A stretch of DNA of 64,000 bases from Bog-105 sp965277855 (GTDB taxonomy: Bacteria; Acidobacteriota; Terriglobia; Bryobacterales; Bryobacteraceae). Below the pieces are notes generated by a model. It was not told where the DNA came from and made no database searches. It saw only the letters and a list, made by a program, of their open reading frames with translations. The position numbers were made by a program, and so were the translations under genes. Below are positions 35,584 through 44,985 of this stretch, one piece after another; within the stretch, counting starts at the first letter, position 1, and each line of letters starts with the position of its first letter. The stretch lies in the NCBI GenBank assembly GCA_965277855.1, contig OZ255847.1:3906001-3970000 (forward strand). Direction: 5' to 3'.

Positions 35584-36431
35584 ATGACCACCGCTTACCA
35601 TCACGCCAAGGTGTGTGGCCTCAAACTGTCCTATCGCGAAGCCGGTCTCACCGGCGCTCCCACCATCGTGCTGTTGCACGGATTTCCCTCGTCGTCGCAT
35701 ATCTTTCGCGACCTGATCCCCAAGCTGGCGCAAAAGTTCCACGTCATCGCCCCGGACTAGATCGGGTTCGGCTACAGCGACGCTCCGAGCATCAAGGAGT
35801 TCCACTACAACTTCGATAACCTCACAGCGCACATCGAGGAACTGCTCTTCGGCGTGCTGAAGCTCCAGAAATTCAGCATCTACGTGCAGGATTATGGAGC
35901 GCCAGTGGGTTTCCGCATTGCTTCGCAACACCCCGACGCCATTGAGGGAATCGCGGTGCAGAATGGCAACGCGTATGCCGAGGGCATCGGGCCGGCATTC
36001 GATCCGCTCAAACGCTTCTGGGCCGCAACGCTGAGACGGAACAGGCTGTGCGCGGTCTACTTACCAAAGAAGCAACGCAAGCGCAATACACACACGGTGC
36101 GAAGAACCCGGAGCGGATCAGCCCGGACGCCTACACCTTCGACCAATTCCTGCTGGACCGTCCAGGCAACGATGCTATCCAGCTCGAGCTACTTCACAAC
36201 TATCAATCGAACCTGGCGCTCTACAACAAATGGCAGGAGTATTTTCGCAGCAACCGGCCTCCAATGCTGATTGTCTGGGGTACGGGCGACCCCATCTTCA
36301 CCGTCGAGGGAGCAAAGGCGTTCCAGCGCGATCTTTCCAAAGCGGAACTGCACCTTCTCGCAGCCGGTCACTTTGCTCTGGAAGAGGCAAGCGACGAAAT
36401 TGCGGAGCGGATCAACTCGTTTCTGGGTTAA
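35584..36431 (+). pseudogene. Alpha/beta hydrolase (haloalkane dehalogenase-like), inactivated
   Basis: The frame opens at the ATG at 35584 with VCGLKLSYREAGLTGAPTIVLLHGFPSSS and reaches VIAPD followed by TAG at 35758-35760 where the family has Tyr (PDYIGFGYSD). It continues in frame with IGFGYSDAP, VQDYGAPVGFRIA (nucleophile Asp in place of the usual G-x-S-x-G, as in dehalogenases) up to about 36020, where one base is lost; the next frame carries ETEQAVRGLLTKEATQ, MLIVWGTGDPIFT and AAGHFALEEASDE to the stop at 36431. Two independent lesions make this a real pseudogene rather than one sequencing error, unless both are errors. Divergent from the CGNR regulator. Confidence 0.85.
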
Positions 36432-36835
36432 TGGAAACGCGGCGTGAACAACTCATTCTTCTCGAACGCCGCCTTGGTATTCGCTTACGCCGTGGCGTTC
36501 GTGTCCTCCCTGGCGTTCGAGAGTCCACAGGTGAGAAAGCAAGCCTGGATGCGCAGCAAACAGCCACTTACCCTAGTTATCTCGGGTGAGCTCAAAGTCG
36601 TTCCAGGTTGCTGAAGCGGCCGCTTCTTCGAAACTTCCTGAAAAGGTATAAGTAAGCGGGGTGCGCGCCGAGTGGTGCGCCCCAAGCAAAGTTTCAATAT
36701 CCAAAAATTTGGCCGTAACCTCCCGCGGGATAACCGCGAATAGTGTCGAGGAGCAGCGCATACGCGCGAAATGAAAGTCTTCGGGGCCGCCAGACAGCGA
36801 CGCCTGCGCTCGCCTCCAAGGAGCTAACAACAAGA
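36432..36835. other. Intergenic stretch, no gene recognised
   Basis: About 400 bases between the decayed hydrolase and the next secreted protein gene. Only short, unsupported frames are present. A hairpin with two G-T pairs (GGGGTGCGC/GTGCGCCCC, 36658-36683) is seen without a T run. The promoter of the downstream gene should lie in the last 100 bases; AAGGAG at 36819-36824 is the probable Shine-Dalgarno, twelve bases from the start. Confidence 0.5.
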
Positions 36836-38176
36836 ATGAAAAGAAACACAAGAATGACCGCGCTCGCCTGGACCATTACCGGCGCGCTATCGACCTTCGG
36901 GCTACTCGCCGGGCAGCAATTCACGACGCCCGCCGTGCCCGCCACCGGACAGAAAACCAGCATGATGCCCAAGAGCAATGCCACTCCGGCGATGCTCAAG
37001 TCGGCGTCGAGCGCTATCGAGATGCCCGACTCGGCGGCTGCCGCCACCAGTGGTGACGGACCGTCCCCCGGACCTTTCGGGCCAGGTCCAGGCTGTAATT
37101 TGTTCCCGGCGGCGGCCTCTACCGGCACCACGGTCGGGCTGTCCTATTTCGGGCCGCCTCCTTCCTCCACCAACCCCAGCCTGGTCGGCCCCTATCAGTT
37201 GCTGCAGTCCGGCCAGGTCGACCAGAAAAACGGCACCATCACCTTGCCGCTTTATGAAGGCTATACGGCGAAGGGCCACGTACCGGTCTGGTACATCCTC
37301 ACTGACGTCGACGACCAGAATGTAGCCAGTTTTCTGGGTATCAATTTCTCGACGAAACTTACCACTGCGGCCCCCGGTGCACGGACGGCCAATTTCAACT
37401 CGAACGGCGAACTGATCTTTAACGCAGGCAGCGTTGATTTCTCGCCGCATAGAAAACTGGTCGCCGGCAGTTCCTCTGCGTTTCCTCCCGCGGTGGCCCA
37501 GCCCGGGTCGCGGGGCGACGCAAGTTATAGCCCGCTAGTGCGAGTCCTCAACTCGGGTGGCGCCATTTACAACGCTCCCATCGTTGCGTTCGGCGAGACC
37601 CCCGATAAGATTAATTTCCCGAACGGCCACGTCGACTACACAAAGGTGCACGACCAGGTGCTTGCCATTGATCCCTATAATGAAACTGTCACTTTGCAGT
37701 TAGTCAACGGCTTCAGCTTTGGACGCCCGCTCTGGTACATTTCCATGGAAGCCAGCACCACGCTGGTGGCGGCGATCGAGGGCAATACCTATGCGCCTTT
37801 GATGTCCAAGCTCCTCACCGGGACAGACGACAGCTTCGGCAGTCCGATCGAGCGCATCTTCATCGCAATTAACGGCGAAATGGATTGCGCGAACCCCGCG
37901 CGCCAGGGTCTGAATGCCTCCATCACCGACTTCCATCGCCCCAACAATACGTTCGGCGGCATCCCCACCATCGCTAACGATTACAGCCCCATGTGGAATG
38001 GCCAGCTCTACCAGTGGACGGAAGAATCGATCAGCAAAGGCTACCGCATGCAGCTTCGTGAAGAGTTTCAAATCCTCACTTACGCGCAGGACGGCCTAAT
38101 CACCGGACCGAACGGCGCCAAGTTCGGCGACAGCCAATTCGTCATCAACTGCCCGCCTGTACAACGTCTGAATTAG
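36836..38176 (+). CDS. Secreted protein of unknown function
   Basis: A 446-residue protein with a signal peptide (MTALAWTITGALSTFGLLAG), a Pro/Ala/Ser linker (SGDGPSPGPFGPGPG) and a long domain rich in beta strands: GYTAKGHVPVWYILTDVDDQNVASFLG, FNSNGELIFNAGSVDFSP, VRVLNSGGAIYNAPIVAFG, GFSFGRPLWYISMEAS and FGGIPTIANDYSPMWN. The order VWYILTDVDD then FGRPLWYISMEAS looks like a duplicated fold. No catalytic motif recognised. Starts considered are the ATGs at 36836 and 36851. Its stop is directly adjacent to the stop of the convergent GH2 gene (zero spacer). Confidence 0.75.
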   Translation: MKRNTRMTALAWTITGALSTFGLLAGQQFTTPAVPATGQKTSMMPKSNATPAMLKSASSAIEMPDSAAAATSGDGPSPGPFGPGPGCNLFPAAASTGTTVGLSYFGPPPSSTNPSLVGPYQLLQSGQVDQKNGTITLPLYEGYTAKGHVPVWYILTDVDDQNVASFLGINFSTKLTTAAPGARTANFNSNGELIFNAGSVDFSPHRKLVAGSSSAFPPAVAQPGSRGDASYSPLVRVLNSGGAIYNAPIVAFGETPDKINFPNGHVDYTKVHDQVLAIDPYNETVTLQLVNGFSFGRPLWYISMEASTTLVAAIEGNTYAPLMSKLLTGTDDSFGSPIERIFIAINGEMDCANPARQGLNASITDFHRPNNTFGGIPTIANDYSPMWNGQLYQWTEESISKGYRMQLREEFQILTYAQDGLITGPNGAKFGDSQFVINCPPVQRLN

Positions 38177-39973
38177 TTACTGCAGCAGGTCGTTCAACGC
38201 CTTAACCTTTTCGGCGGGATACTTGGGCTGGCGGTCATAGGTCGCGAGCCCATTTACTTCCTGTTCGACATCTGTCAGCTGCGTATAACAAGCCCCTGCG
38301 ACATTTTTCAATTTCGCCAGACCTTGAAACAATTGCGTCAAACGAGCCAAGGCCGCGTCTTGCGTCTTCTCCACGCCAGAATAGCCCCAACTCTCACCCG
38401 GCGCATGCGCACCTTCTGGAACAAAGGCAATTCCGCCGAACTCGGAAAGGTAGAGCGGCGTTCCGTTGTACCGGTATCCCGGCAGCAAGGCGATCCGCCC
38501 ATTCTTCGGCACGGTGGCGCTCTCCGGCGTTACGTCTTTATACTTCTGGTAAAGAACTTCACCCGATTTTTCATAATCGTGAATCGCAAACAGATCTGTC
38601 TGGTCGGTATGCTGCCAGCCCTCGTTATCGATCACCAGCCGCGTACTGTCGAGAGTGTGCGTTAGTTGATAGGTCTCCTTCAAAAACGCCTGCTGCCGCA
38701 CATCCTTCAGATCCGGCACGCCCCAGCTTTCGTTGATGGCGTTCCAAATGATGATCGAGGGATGGTTGTAATCGAACTCGATGGCTTCCATCCACTCCTG
38801 GTTAAACCGCTGCACTTCTTCGGCGGTGAATTCCTGCGCATCCGCAATCTCTCCTGAGACCAGCAGGCCGCGCTTATCTGCAAAATAGAGAAACCGCGGA
38901 TCCGCGACCTTCTGATGTTTGCGTACACCGTTAAAACCCATCGACTGCGCCAGATCGATATCACGCTCAATCGCCGCATCCGAAGGCGGTGTCAGAATAC
39001 TCTCCGGCCAATAGCCTTGATCGAGCAAAAACTTTAAATAAACAGCTTTACCGTTCACCGTGACCCGGTCATTCGCGACCGCTACGGTTCGGAATCCGAG
39101 ATAAGAATCCACCGCGTCTACCACCGCGCCGCCGCGCCGCAATCGATATTGCAGCTTGTACAAGTTTGGCGCACCGGGCGACCACAACTTTGCATCTGCC
39201 ACCTCCACGGTTGCCGAAACATGGTCCTCACTCGTTTGCGCGCTTGCCGAAGCCACTGTTTGCGATCCATCCATCACCGCAATTTCGAGCGTCAATGGCT
39301 GCTGCGACCGTTCGGCCAGCGCGCCTTCAAAATGAGCGACGCCATCCTGCCCGGCCGTTACGTGAACATACTTCAAATGGTTTTCGCCGGTACTCTCCAT
39401 CCACACCGGCTGCCAGATCCCACTCGTGCGTGTATAAAAGATGCTCTCTGATTTGACTTTCCAAAATTGCTTGCCGCGTGCAATGGAGCGATCCGTGTCG
39501 GGGTTGAAGGCGCGCACCGTCAATACATTTCCCCCAGCGCGCAGAGCCCGCGTGATGTCGAAAGTAAACGGCACATTCCCGCCTTGATGCTCGCCGAGGT
39601 ACTGCCCGTTCAACCACACCGACGCCTGGTAGTAAACCGCCCCGAAATGCAGCAGCACGTGTTGGGTGGCCCAATTTTCCGGCGGCCGGATCGTTCGCTG
39701 GTACCACATCACGCGATGAAAACTGGTGTCCTGAATGCCGCTCAACTTGCTCTCGAAACAATACGGAACTGCGATCGTTTTGGGAGACGCCAGGGCGTGC
39801 GCGAACCACTTGTCCGCCATGCCTCGATCTCCGTCATCGAAAGCGAATGACCACGCTCCATTCAACGTCAGCCATTGCGAGCGCTCAAACTGGGGATTCG
39901 GAAACTCCGGTCGCGGAACCGCCCCACTCGCACCCATTGCAGCCGCCAACCCCAACACCAACCAGAAATACAT
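38177..39973 (-). CDS. Glycoside hydrolase family 2 (beta-galactosidase/beta-glucuronidase-like), exported
   Basis: About 598 residues. A signal peptide (MYFWLVLGLAAAMGASG) is followed by a sugar-binding jelly roll (LNGAWSFAFDDGDRG, WLNGQYLGEHQGGNVPFTFDI), an immunoglobulin domain (LWSPGAPNLYKLQYRL) and a TIM barrel: acid/base Glu in IIIWNAINESWG and nucleophile Glu in PLYLSEFGG. Residue order and length suit family GH2 enzymes that remove terminal beta-sugars from oligosaccharides. The ATG at 39973 was chosen over a TTG at 39988 because it heads the signal peptide. It follows the MATE transporter gene by 18 bases, same strand. Confidence 0.9.
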   Translation of the reverse strand: MYFWLVLGLAAAMGASGAVPRPEFPNPQFERSQWLTLNGAWSFAFDDGDRGMADKWFAHALASPKTIAVPYCFESKLSGIQDTSFHRVMWYQRTIRPPENWATQHVLLHFGAVYYQASVWLNGQYLGEHQGGNVPFTFDITRALRAGGNVLTVRAFNPDTDRSIARGKQFWKVKSESIFYTRTSGIWQPVWMESTGENHLKYVHVTAGQDGVAHFEGALAERSQQPLTLEIAVMDGSQTVASASAQTSEDHVSATVEVADAKLWSPGAPNLYKLQYRLRRGGAVVDAVDSYLGFRTVAVANDRVTVNGKAVYLKFLLDQGYWPESILTPPSDAAIERDIDLAQSMGFNGVRKHQKVADPRFLYFADKRGLLVSGEIADAQEFTAEEVQRFNQEWMEAIEFDYNHPSIIIWNAINESWGVPDLKDVRQQAFLKETYQLTHTLDSTRLVIDNEGWQHTDQTDLFAIHDYEKSGEVLYQKYKDVTPESATVPKNGRIALLPGYRYNGTPLYLSEFGGIAFVPEGAHAPGESWGYSGVEKTQDAALARLTQLFQGLAKLKNVAGACYTQLTDVEQEVNGLATYDRQPKYPAEKVKALNDLLQ

Positions 39974-39991
39974 GCGGGTATTGTACAAGCC

Positions 39992-41356
39992 TCAAATCTT
40001 CTGCTGCTTCCAGCTGCCCCGCCGGAATAGCACCAGCGAACTCAACGTCAATAGCAGATCCGCCGCCAGCACGGCCCAAAATGCACCGCGCGGCCCTTGC
40101 TGCCATCGAATGGCAAGCAACCAGGCCAGCGGCAATTGAAACACCCAGAACACAAAAAAATTGATCAGGGTAGGCGTGAGGGTATCACCGGCCCCATTGA
40201 AGGCCTGCATCAACACCATGCCCCATCCATAGCTCACAAACGAAATTCCAAAAATGGTCAGGCAGGCGATGGCAGTCTTCACCACCAATGGTTCCTCGGT
40301 AAATACGCTCACCAGCCGCCCCGGCACTACGATAAACACGATCGAGACCAGCCCGAGATAGAGCATGTTGTAAAAGCCGGTGCGATAGACCGAGGTCTCG
40401 GCTCGTTCCGGCTTGCCCGCGCCTAGATTCTGTCCGACTAAGGTAGCCGCTGCATTGCTCAAACCCCACGAAGGCAAAATCGTAAACACCAGCAGGCGCA
40501 CCGCAATCGTATAGCCGGCAACCGCCGCGCTGCCAAAGACTGCCACGATCCGTACCAGCGCCATCCAGCTTGCCGTAGCTAGTAAGAATTGAATCATGCC
40601 GGTTGAGGCCACGCGGAGCAATCGCCCCATCACCGGCAGGTTCAAGCGCACCTGGTCGCGGCGTATCGTGAGGCGGTTTTTCTTCGAACCCAATTGCCAA
40701 AACTGGAACAGAACACCAATCCCGCGCCCCGTCGTCGTTGCTACCGCCGCGCCATAAACGCCTAGCCGCGGAAAGGGTCCCCAGCCATTGATCAAACACG
40801 GGTCAAGCACTAAATTGATGCCGTTCGCCAGCCAGAGCGTGCGCATCGCCAGTGCCGCATCGCCCGCCCCGCGAAAAATGCCGTTGATCAGGAACAACAG
40901 GAAGATCACCACCGAGCCGCCCAGCATCAGGCGCGTGTACCGCGCATTGGCTTCGATCGCCGCCGTCCCGCCCATCCAGTGCAACAACGTGCCAGCCTTC
41001 CAGAAGCCCACCACGCCCACGACTGCAGAGATCGCGATCGCCACCAGAATCGATTGCACCGCCGAGTTCGCCGCTCCGTCCGGATCTTTTTCTCCGGTGC
41101 GTCGCGCCACAAACGCCGTAGTCGCCATGCTCAATCCGATCGCCACGCCAAAGATTAAGGTCAACAGTGATTCGGTCAGCCCTACTGTTGCAATCGCGTT
41201 AGAGCCCAGCCGCGCGACAAAGAACACGTCCACTACTCCGAACAACGATTCCATCACCATCTCCAGAATCATCGGAATGGCCAGCAGCACAATCGCCCGG
41301 TTCAGACTCCCCTCCGTGAAGTCTTCTCGCGTTCCGAATAGCGCTTCTTTGAGCAT
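39992..41356 (-). CDS. MATE-family multidrug/sodium antiporter
   Basis: A 454-residue, 12-helix transporter. MATE repeats are visible: LAIPMILEMVMESLFGVVDVFFVARLG in the first half and FGSAAVAGYTIAVRLLVFTILPSWGLSNAAATLVGQNLGAG in the second, plus the NGIFRGAGD loop. It exports cationic drugs or metabolites against Na+ or H+. It is upstream of and close to GH2 (18 bases), so an operon is likely, though the functional link is not obvious. Confidence 0.93.
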   Translation of the reverse strand: MLKEALFGTREDFTEGSLNRAIVLLAIPMILEMVMESLFGVVDVFFVARLGSNAIATVGLTESLLTLIFGVAIGLSMATTAFVARRTGEKDPDGAANSAVQSILVAIAISAVVGVVGFWKAGTLLHWMGGTAAIEANARYTRLMLGGSVVIFLLFLINGIFRGAGDAALAMRTLWLANGINLVLDPCLINGWGPFPRLGVYGAAVATTTGRGIGVLFQFWQLGSKKNRLTIRRDQVRLNLPVMGRLLRVASTGMIQFLLATASWMALVRIVAVFGSAAVAGYTIAVRLLVFTILPSWGLSNAAATLVGQNLGAGKPERAETSVYRTGFYNMLYLGLVSIVFIVVPGRLVSVFTEEPLVVKTAIACLTIFGISFVSYGWGMVLMQAFNGAGDTLTPTLINFFVFWVFQLPLAWLLAIRWQQGPRGAFWAVLAADLLLTLSSLVLFRRGSWKQQKI

Positions 41357-41380
41357 GCCTACCCCATGTTAGGATGCGCT

Positions 41381-42847
41381 ATGCCGCTTCTCCGTGCGCT
41401 GTTGCCGTTGCTTGCCTTCTGTATTCTCGTCTTCGGGCAAGCTCCTGCAACTGCCCCGCCCACTCCCCAAAACCGCATGGCCGCACTCCTCAACCAGGCG
41501 CCCGGCGCGTGGGATACGCAGCAGCTTGCCAACATGGACCGCTTGCGCGAGGCGGCGCTGCGCGATTCCTACGCCCTTACCGAACTCCGCCATCTCACCG
41601 ACAACATCGGGCCCCGTCTGGCCGGCTCTCCGCAAGCCGAACAGGCAGTTCAATATGTCGCTGCCGAAATGCGCACGCTTGGCGCAGATGTCCAGCTTGA
41701 GAAGACATCCGTCCCGCACTGGGTACGCGGAGTTGAAACGGGCGCTCTCACCAAGTGGACCGGCCAATCCCCCGGCACCACGCAAAAGATCGTTCTCACG
41801 GCTCTCGGCGGCAGTGTGGCCACTGCTTCCGATGGCCTGCTCGCCGACGTCGTTGTTGCTGATTCCTTCGACGATCTCAAACGAATGCCAACCGGCAGCG
41901 TTCAAGGCAAAATCCTGCTGCTCAATGAACATTTCGACAAAGCTCTCGCTGCGGAAGGCAGGGGCGGCGAAGCCTATGGGCAAGCCGTGGTCTATCGTGG
42001 CGCTGGACCGACCGTTGCTTCCTCGCTGGGCGCTGCCGCCGTACTCGTTCGCTCAGTCGGGGGTGCTGATTACCGCTTACCTCATACCGGTATGACCTAT
42101 TACCCGGATGGCACTTCCAAGATCCCAGCCGCTGCTGTGACCGCCGAAGACGCTGACCTTCTTGCCAATCTCACCCGGCAAGGTCCCGTGCAGATGCGGC
42201 TCACTCTCACTCCGCGAACTCTCCCGCGCATTGACAGCTACAACGTAATTGCCGATTGGAAAGGCAGCGCGCACCCTGAACAAATCGTAATCGTCTCGGG
42301 CCACCTGGATTCCTGGGATCTCGCCACCGGCGCGATCGATGACGGCGCCGGCATCGTCGTTTCTATGCAGGCCATTCACCTTCTGAAACAGCTTGATTTG
42401 CATCCCAAGCGAACGGTGCGCTTTGTCGCCTGGATGGACGAAGAGCAAGGGTCTGACGGTGCGCAAACCTACGCGCAGGATCATGCTGCCGATTTGGCGA
42501 ACCACGTGGGCGCTCTCGAATCGGACTTGGGCGCCGGTCACCCTATTGGCATCACTCTTACCGGCACACCCGAACTTGCGAAATGGCTGACGCCTGTTGG
42601 GCACGTTCTGGATGCGATCGGCGCAGGCCTCATCGAACGCGGCGAAGAGGCGGGCGAAGACATCAATTTTCTCAAAGGAGTTACCGGCTTCGCGCCGACG
42701 CAGGACAGCCGATTTTACTTCAACTATCACCACACGCCTGCCGATACTTTCGATAAAGTACTTCCGCGCGAGCTCAACGAAAACGCGGCCGTAATGAGCG
42801 TTCTCGCTTACGCTTTGGCTGATTCCCCGCAACCTGCACCGCATTGA
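41381..42847 (+). CDS. Exported M28-family zinc aminopeptidase/carboxypeptidase
   Basis: About 488 residues. A signal peptide (MPLLRALLPLLAFCILVFG) precedes a PGCP-like peptidase: an inserted PA domain (DVVVADSFDDLKR, AYGQAVVYRGAG) and the M28 core with IVSGHLDSWD, GAIDDGAGIV, FVAWMDEEQGSDGA and the last ligand in NYHHTPADTFDKV, giving the His, Asp, Glu-Glu, His set for two zinc ions. Start at the ATG at 41381 (AGGA six bases before); an upstream ATG at 41366 is possible. It ends in a TGATG overlap with the next gene. Confidence 0.92.
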   Translation: MPLLRALLPLLAFCILVFGQAPATAPPTPQNRMAALLNQAPGAWDTQQLANMDRLREAALRDSYALTELRHLTDNIGPRLAGSPQAEQAVQYVAAEMRTLGADVQLEKTSVPHWVRGVETGALTKWTGQSPGTTQKIVLTALGGSVATASDGLLADVVVADSFDDLKRMPTGSVQGKILLLNEHFDKALAAEGRGGEAYGQAVVYRGAGPTVASSLGAAAVLVRSVGGADYRLPHTGMTYYPDGTSKIPAAAVTAEDADLLANLTRQGPVQMRLTLTPRTLPRIDSYNVIADWKGSAHPEQIVIVSGHLDSWDLATGAIDDGAGIVVSMQAIHLLKQLDLHPKRTVRFVAWMDEEQGSDGAQTYAQDHAADLANHVGALESDLGAGHPIGITLTGTPELAKWLTPVGHVLDAIGAGLIERGEEAGEDINFLKGVTGFAPTQDSRFYFNYHHTPADTFDKVLPRELNENAAVMSVLAYALADSPQPAPH

Positions 42848-43437
42848 TGGACCCCGCACCCACATTCTTCGCCACGCCCGAAGACTTCCGCTGCTGGCTT
42901 GCCGCGCATCACAATCAGTCACCGGAGCTGTGGGTCGGTTTTCATAAGCGGGCGACGAAACGTCCCTGTATGACCTGGCCAGAGTCGGTTGACCAGGCGC
43001 TCTGTTTCGGCTGGATTGATGGCGTCCGCAAAAGCATCGATGAAACGAGTTACAGAATCCGCTTCACCCCGCGCAAAGCGCGCAGCAAGTGGAGTGCGGT
43101 GAACATCCGCCGCGTCCAGGAACTTATCGATACTGGCTTGATGCAAACCGCCGGCCGGAAAGCGTTCGACGAACGCGTGCTGGTCGAGAATGCGCACTAC
43201 TCGTATGAACAGCGCCACCTGATCGCGCTTACTCCGGAACAGGAGCGCCTCTTCCGGCACAACAGAACCGCCTGGGCCTTCTTCAACTCGCAGGCGCCCT
43301 GGTACCGCAAAGCAGCGCTTTGGTGGATCGTCAGCGCCGAGCGGGAAGAGACTAGAAAGAAGCGTCTCCTCCAACTGATAAACGACTCAGAGCAGAATCG
43401 GCCCATTGCACAACTTGATCGCAGACCCAGAGAGTAG
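42847..43437 (+). CDS. YdeI/OmpD-associated family protein
   Basis: A 196-residue cytoplasmic protein. FFATPEDFRCWLAAHHNQSPELWVGFHKR and WPESVDQALCFGWIDGVRKSIDE are the conserved blocks of the YdeI/OmpD-associated family (sometimes annotated bacteriocin-protection), with FTPRKARSKWSAVNI following. No enzymatic role is established. The start overlaps the M28 stop (TGATG). The gene ends 7 bases before the left end of the IS701 element, so the insertion only just spared it. Confidence 0.86.
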   Translation: MDPAPTFFATPEDFRCWLAAHHNQSPELWVGFHKRATKRPCMTWPESVDQALCFGWIDGVRKSIDETSYRIRFTPRKARSKWSAVNIRRVQELIDTGLMQTAGRKAFDERVLVENAHYSYEQRHLIALTPEQERLFRHNRTAWAFFNSQAPWYRKAALWWIVSAEREETRKKRLLQLINDSEQNRPIAQLDRRPRE

Positions 43438-43444
43438 TGTTTAG

Positions 43445-44911
43445 TTACTACTACCGTGTTATAAAACATGATAGACTGATTTTGTTGTGAGCGCGAAGAA
43501 CTCTGCGCCAGGCCAGCAGAAGCGCTTTGCGGCATATATGGAAAGCCTGGCGCACGCCGCAGGGCATGCCGATCGAGCGAAGCCGTTGCAGTTGTACTGC
43601 ACGGGCCTGCTGTTGCCGGGAGAACGCAAAAGCGTGGAGCCTATGGCAGCGCGCTTAGCACCGGACAATGTACGCCGTCTGCACCAGTCGCTGCATCACG
43701 TGGTGGCCGATGCTGGCTGGAGCGACGAGACACTGCTGGAGAAGGTACGTGAATACGTGTTGCCGGCGATGCAAGAGCAGGGGCCGGTGGTGGCGTGGAT
43801 CATCGACGATACCAGCTTTGTCAAGCGAGGAAGACATTCGGTGGGCGTGGAGCGTCAGTACTGCGGGGTGGTGGGCAAGCAGGAGAATTGCCAAGTCGCC
43901 GTCAGTCTCTCCATCAGCACCAGGCAAGCGAGTCTGCCGATCGCGTGGCGTTTATATGTGCCGGAAAGTTGGGCTGGGGACGAGCAACGCCGCCAGAGCA
44001 CCGGTGTTCCGGCGGCGATTCGCTTTGAGACCAAGTCGGCCCTCGCGCTCCAACAAATCGAACGAGCGGTGGCGGAGGAACTGCCGAAAGCGCCGCTGTT
44101 AGCCGATGCCTGGTACGGCCGCGACCACCTGTTTCGCGAGAGGGTCAGCCAACTTGGCTTGGCGTATGTAGTGGGCATTCTGGAAGCCACCAGCGTCTGG
44201 CGCCCCGGGCAAGTCCCGTTGCCGAGCAAAGCTTGGTCGGGAAGAGGGCCACGGCCCAAATTGCTCCGGCGCGACGCTGAACACCAACCAGTCTCGGTGA
44301 AAGAGCTAGCCCTGGGGTTGGCCGTTCGCGCCTGGAAACGCGTGACTTGGCGGGACGGAAGCAACAGGAAACTACGTTCGCGGTTTGCCGCGGTGCGCGT
44401 GCGTCCCTCTTATCTCGATGACCGTCGCGCGGAACCACATCCAGAAGAATGGCTGTTGATCGAATGGCCCGTAAGGGAAAGTGAACCCACTCGCTACTGG
44501 CTGTCCAGCCTGCCCGCAACTACCCGACTGACGGAATTGGTAAGGCTGGCCAAACACCGCTGGATCATTGAACGGGACTACCAAGAGCTCAAGCAGGAAC
44601 TGGGATTGGACCACTACGAAGGGCGTGGCTGGCGGGGCTTTCATCATCACGCTGCCCTCTGCATTGCGGCTTACGGCTTCCTGGTAGCAGAACGAAGCCG
44701 TTTTTCCCCCTCTGCACGCGCCGGCCAACTGGAGCTATGCGCCCCGCCGTTTCCTCCCGACTTCCAGCCCCGGGGCTCGTCGCGTACGGGCCGAGCGGCA
44801 TAATCCGCACTCTATTGCCACGCTCCGCCTCCAACTGGCTCGCGCGCTTCTCCGCCAACTTCCTTGCTGCCCATTCTGTTGCGTGTTGCGTTTATAACAC
44901 AGTAGTAGTAG
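43445..44911 (+). mobile_element. Complete IS701-family insertion sequence (1467 bp)
   Basis: Terminal inverted repeats match in about 20 bases: TACTACTACCGTGTTATAAA at the left (from 43446) and, read inwards on the other strand, TACTACTACTGTGTTATAAA at the right (to 44910). Direct repeats TTAG flank it at 43441-43444 and 44912-44915, fitting the 4-bp YTAR target duplication of IS701. One intact transposase gene fills most of it. Near-perfect ends suggest a recent insertion. Confidence 0.9.
43487..44803 (+). CDS. IS701-family transposase
   Basis: A 438-residue DDE transposase, GTG start at 43487. The first catalytic Asp is in WIIDDTSFVKRG, the second in LLADAWYGRDHLF, and the last Glu in KHRWIIERDYQELKQELGLDHYEGR, a typical Y-x-E-L-K-x-E-L-G-L end. 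Length and motif spacing suit IS701. The C-terminus (about 40 residues past HHHAALCIAAYGF) is rather basic and variable. The frame is intact, so the element may be active. Confidence 0.92.
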   Translation: MSAKNSAPGQQKRFAAYMESLAHAAGHADRAKPLQLYCTGLLLPGERKSVEPMAARLAPDNVRRLHQSLHHVVADAGWSDETLLEKVREYVLPAMQEQGPVVAWIIDDTSFVKRGRHSVGVERQYCGVVGKQENCQVAVSLSISTRQASLPIAWRLYVPESWAGDEQRRQSTGVPAAIRFETKSALALQQIERAVAEELPKAPLLADAWYGRDHLFRERVSQLGLAYVVGILEATSVWRPGQVPLPSKAWSGRGPRPKLLRRDAEHQPVSVKELALGLAVRAWKRVTWRDGSNRKLRSRFAAVRVRPSYLDDRRAEPHPEEWLLIEWPVRESEPTRYWLSSLPATTRLTELVRLAKHRWIIERDYQELKQELGLDHYEGRGWRGFHHHAALCIAAYGFLVAERSRFSPSARAGQLELCAPPFPPDFQPRGSSRTGRAA

Positions 44912-44985
44912 TTAGAGATTCCGGAGAAGTGTGGCCGCCGATGAATGCTGATGAACCATTGGATGTCCAGCGGCCATTTGAAAAC

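Noticed and set aside
36658..36683. Hairpin GGGGTGCGC/GTGCGCCCC in the gap before the secreted unknown
   Set aside because: Contains two G-T pairs, no T run and no neighbour that would need it; may be chance in GC-rich DNA.
44885..44900. TTATAACACA as a DnaA box near the strand-bias switch
   Set aside because: It is part of the IS701 terminal repeat and has an extra base relative to TTATNCACA.
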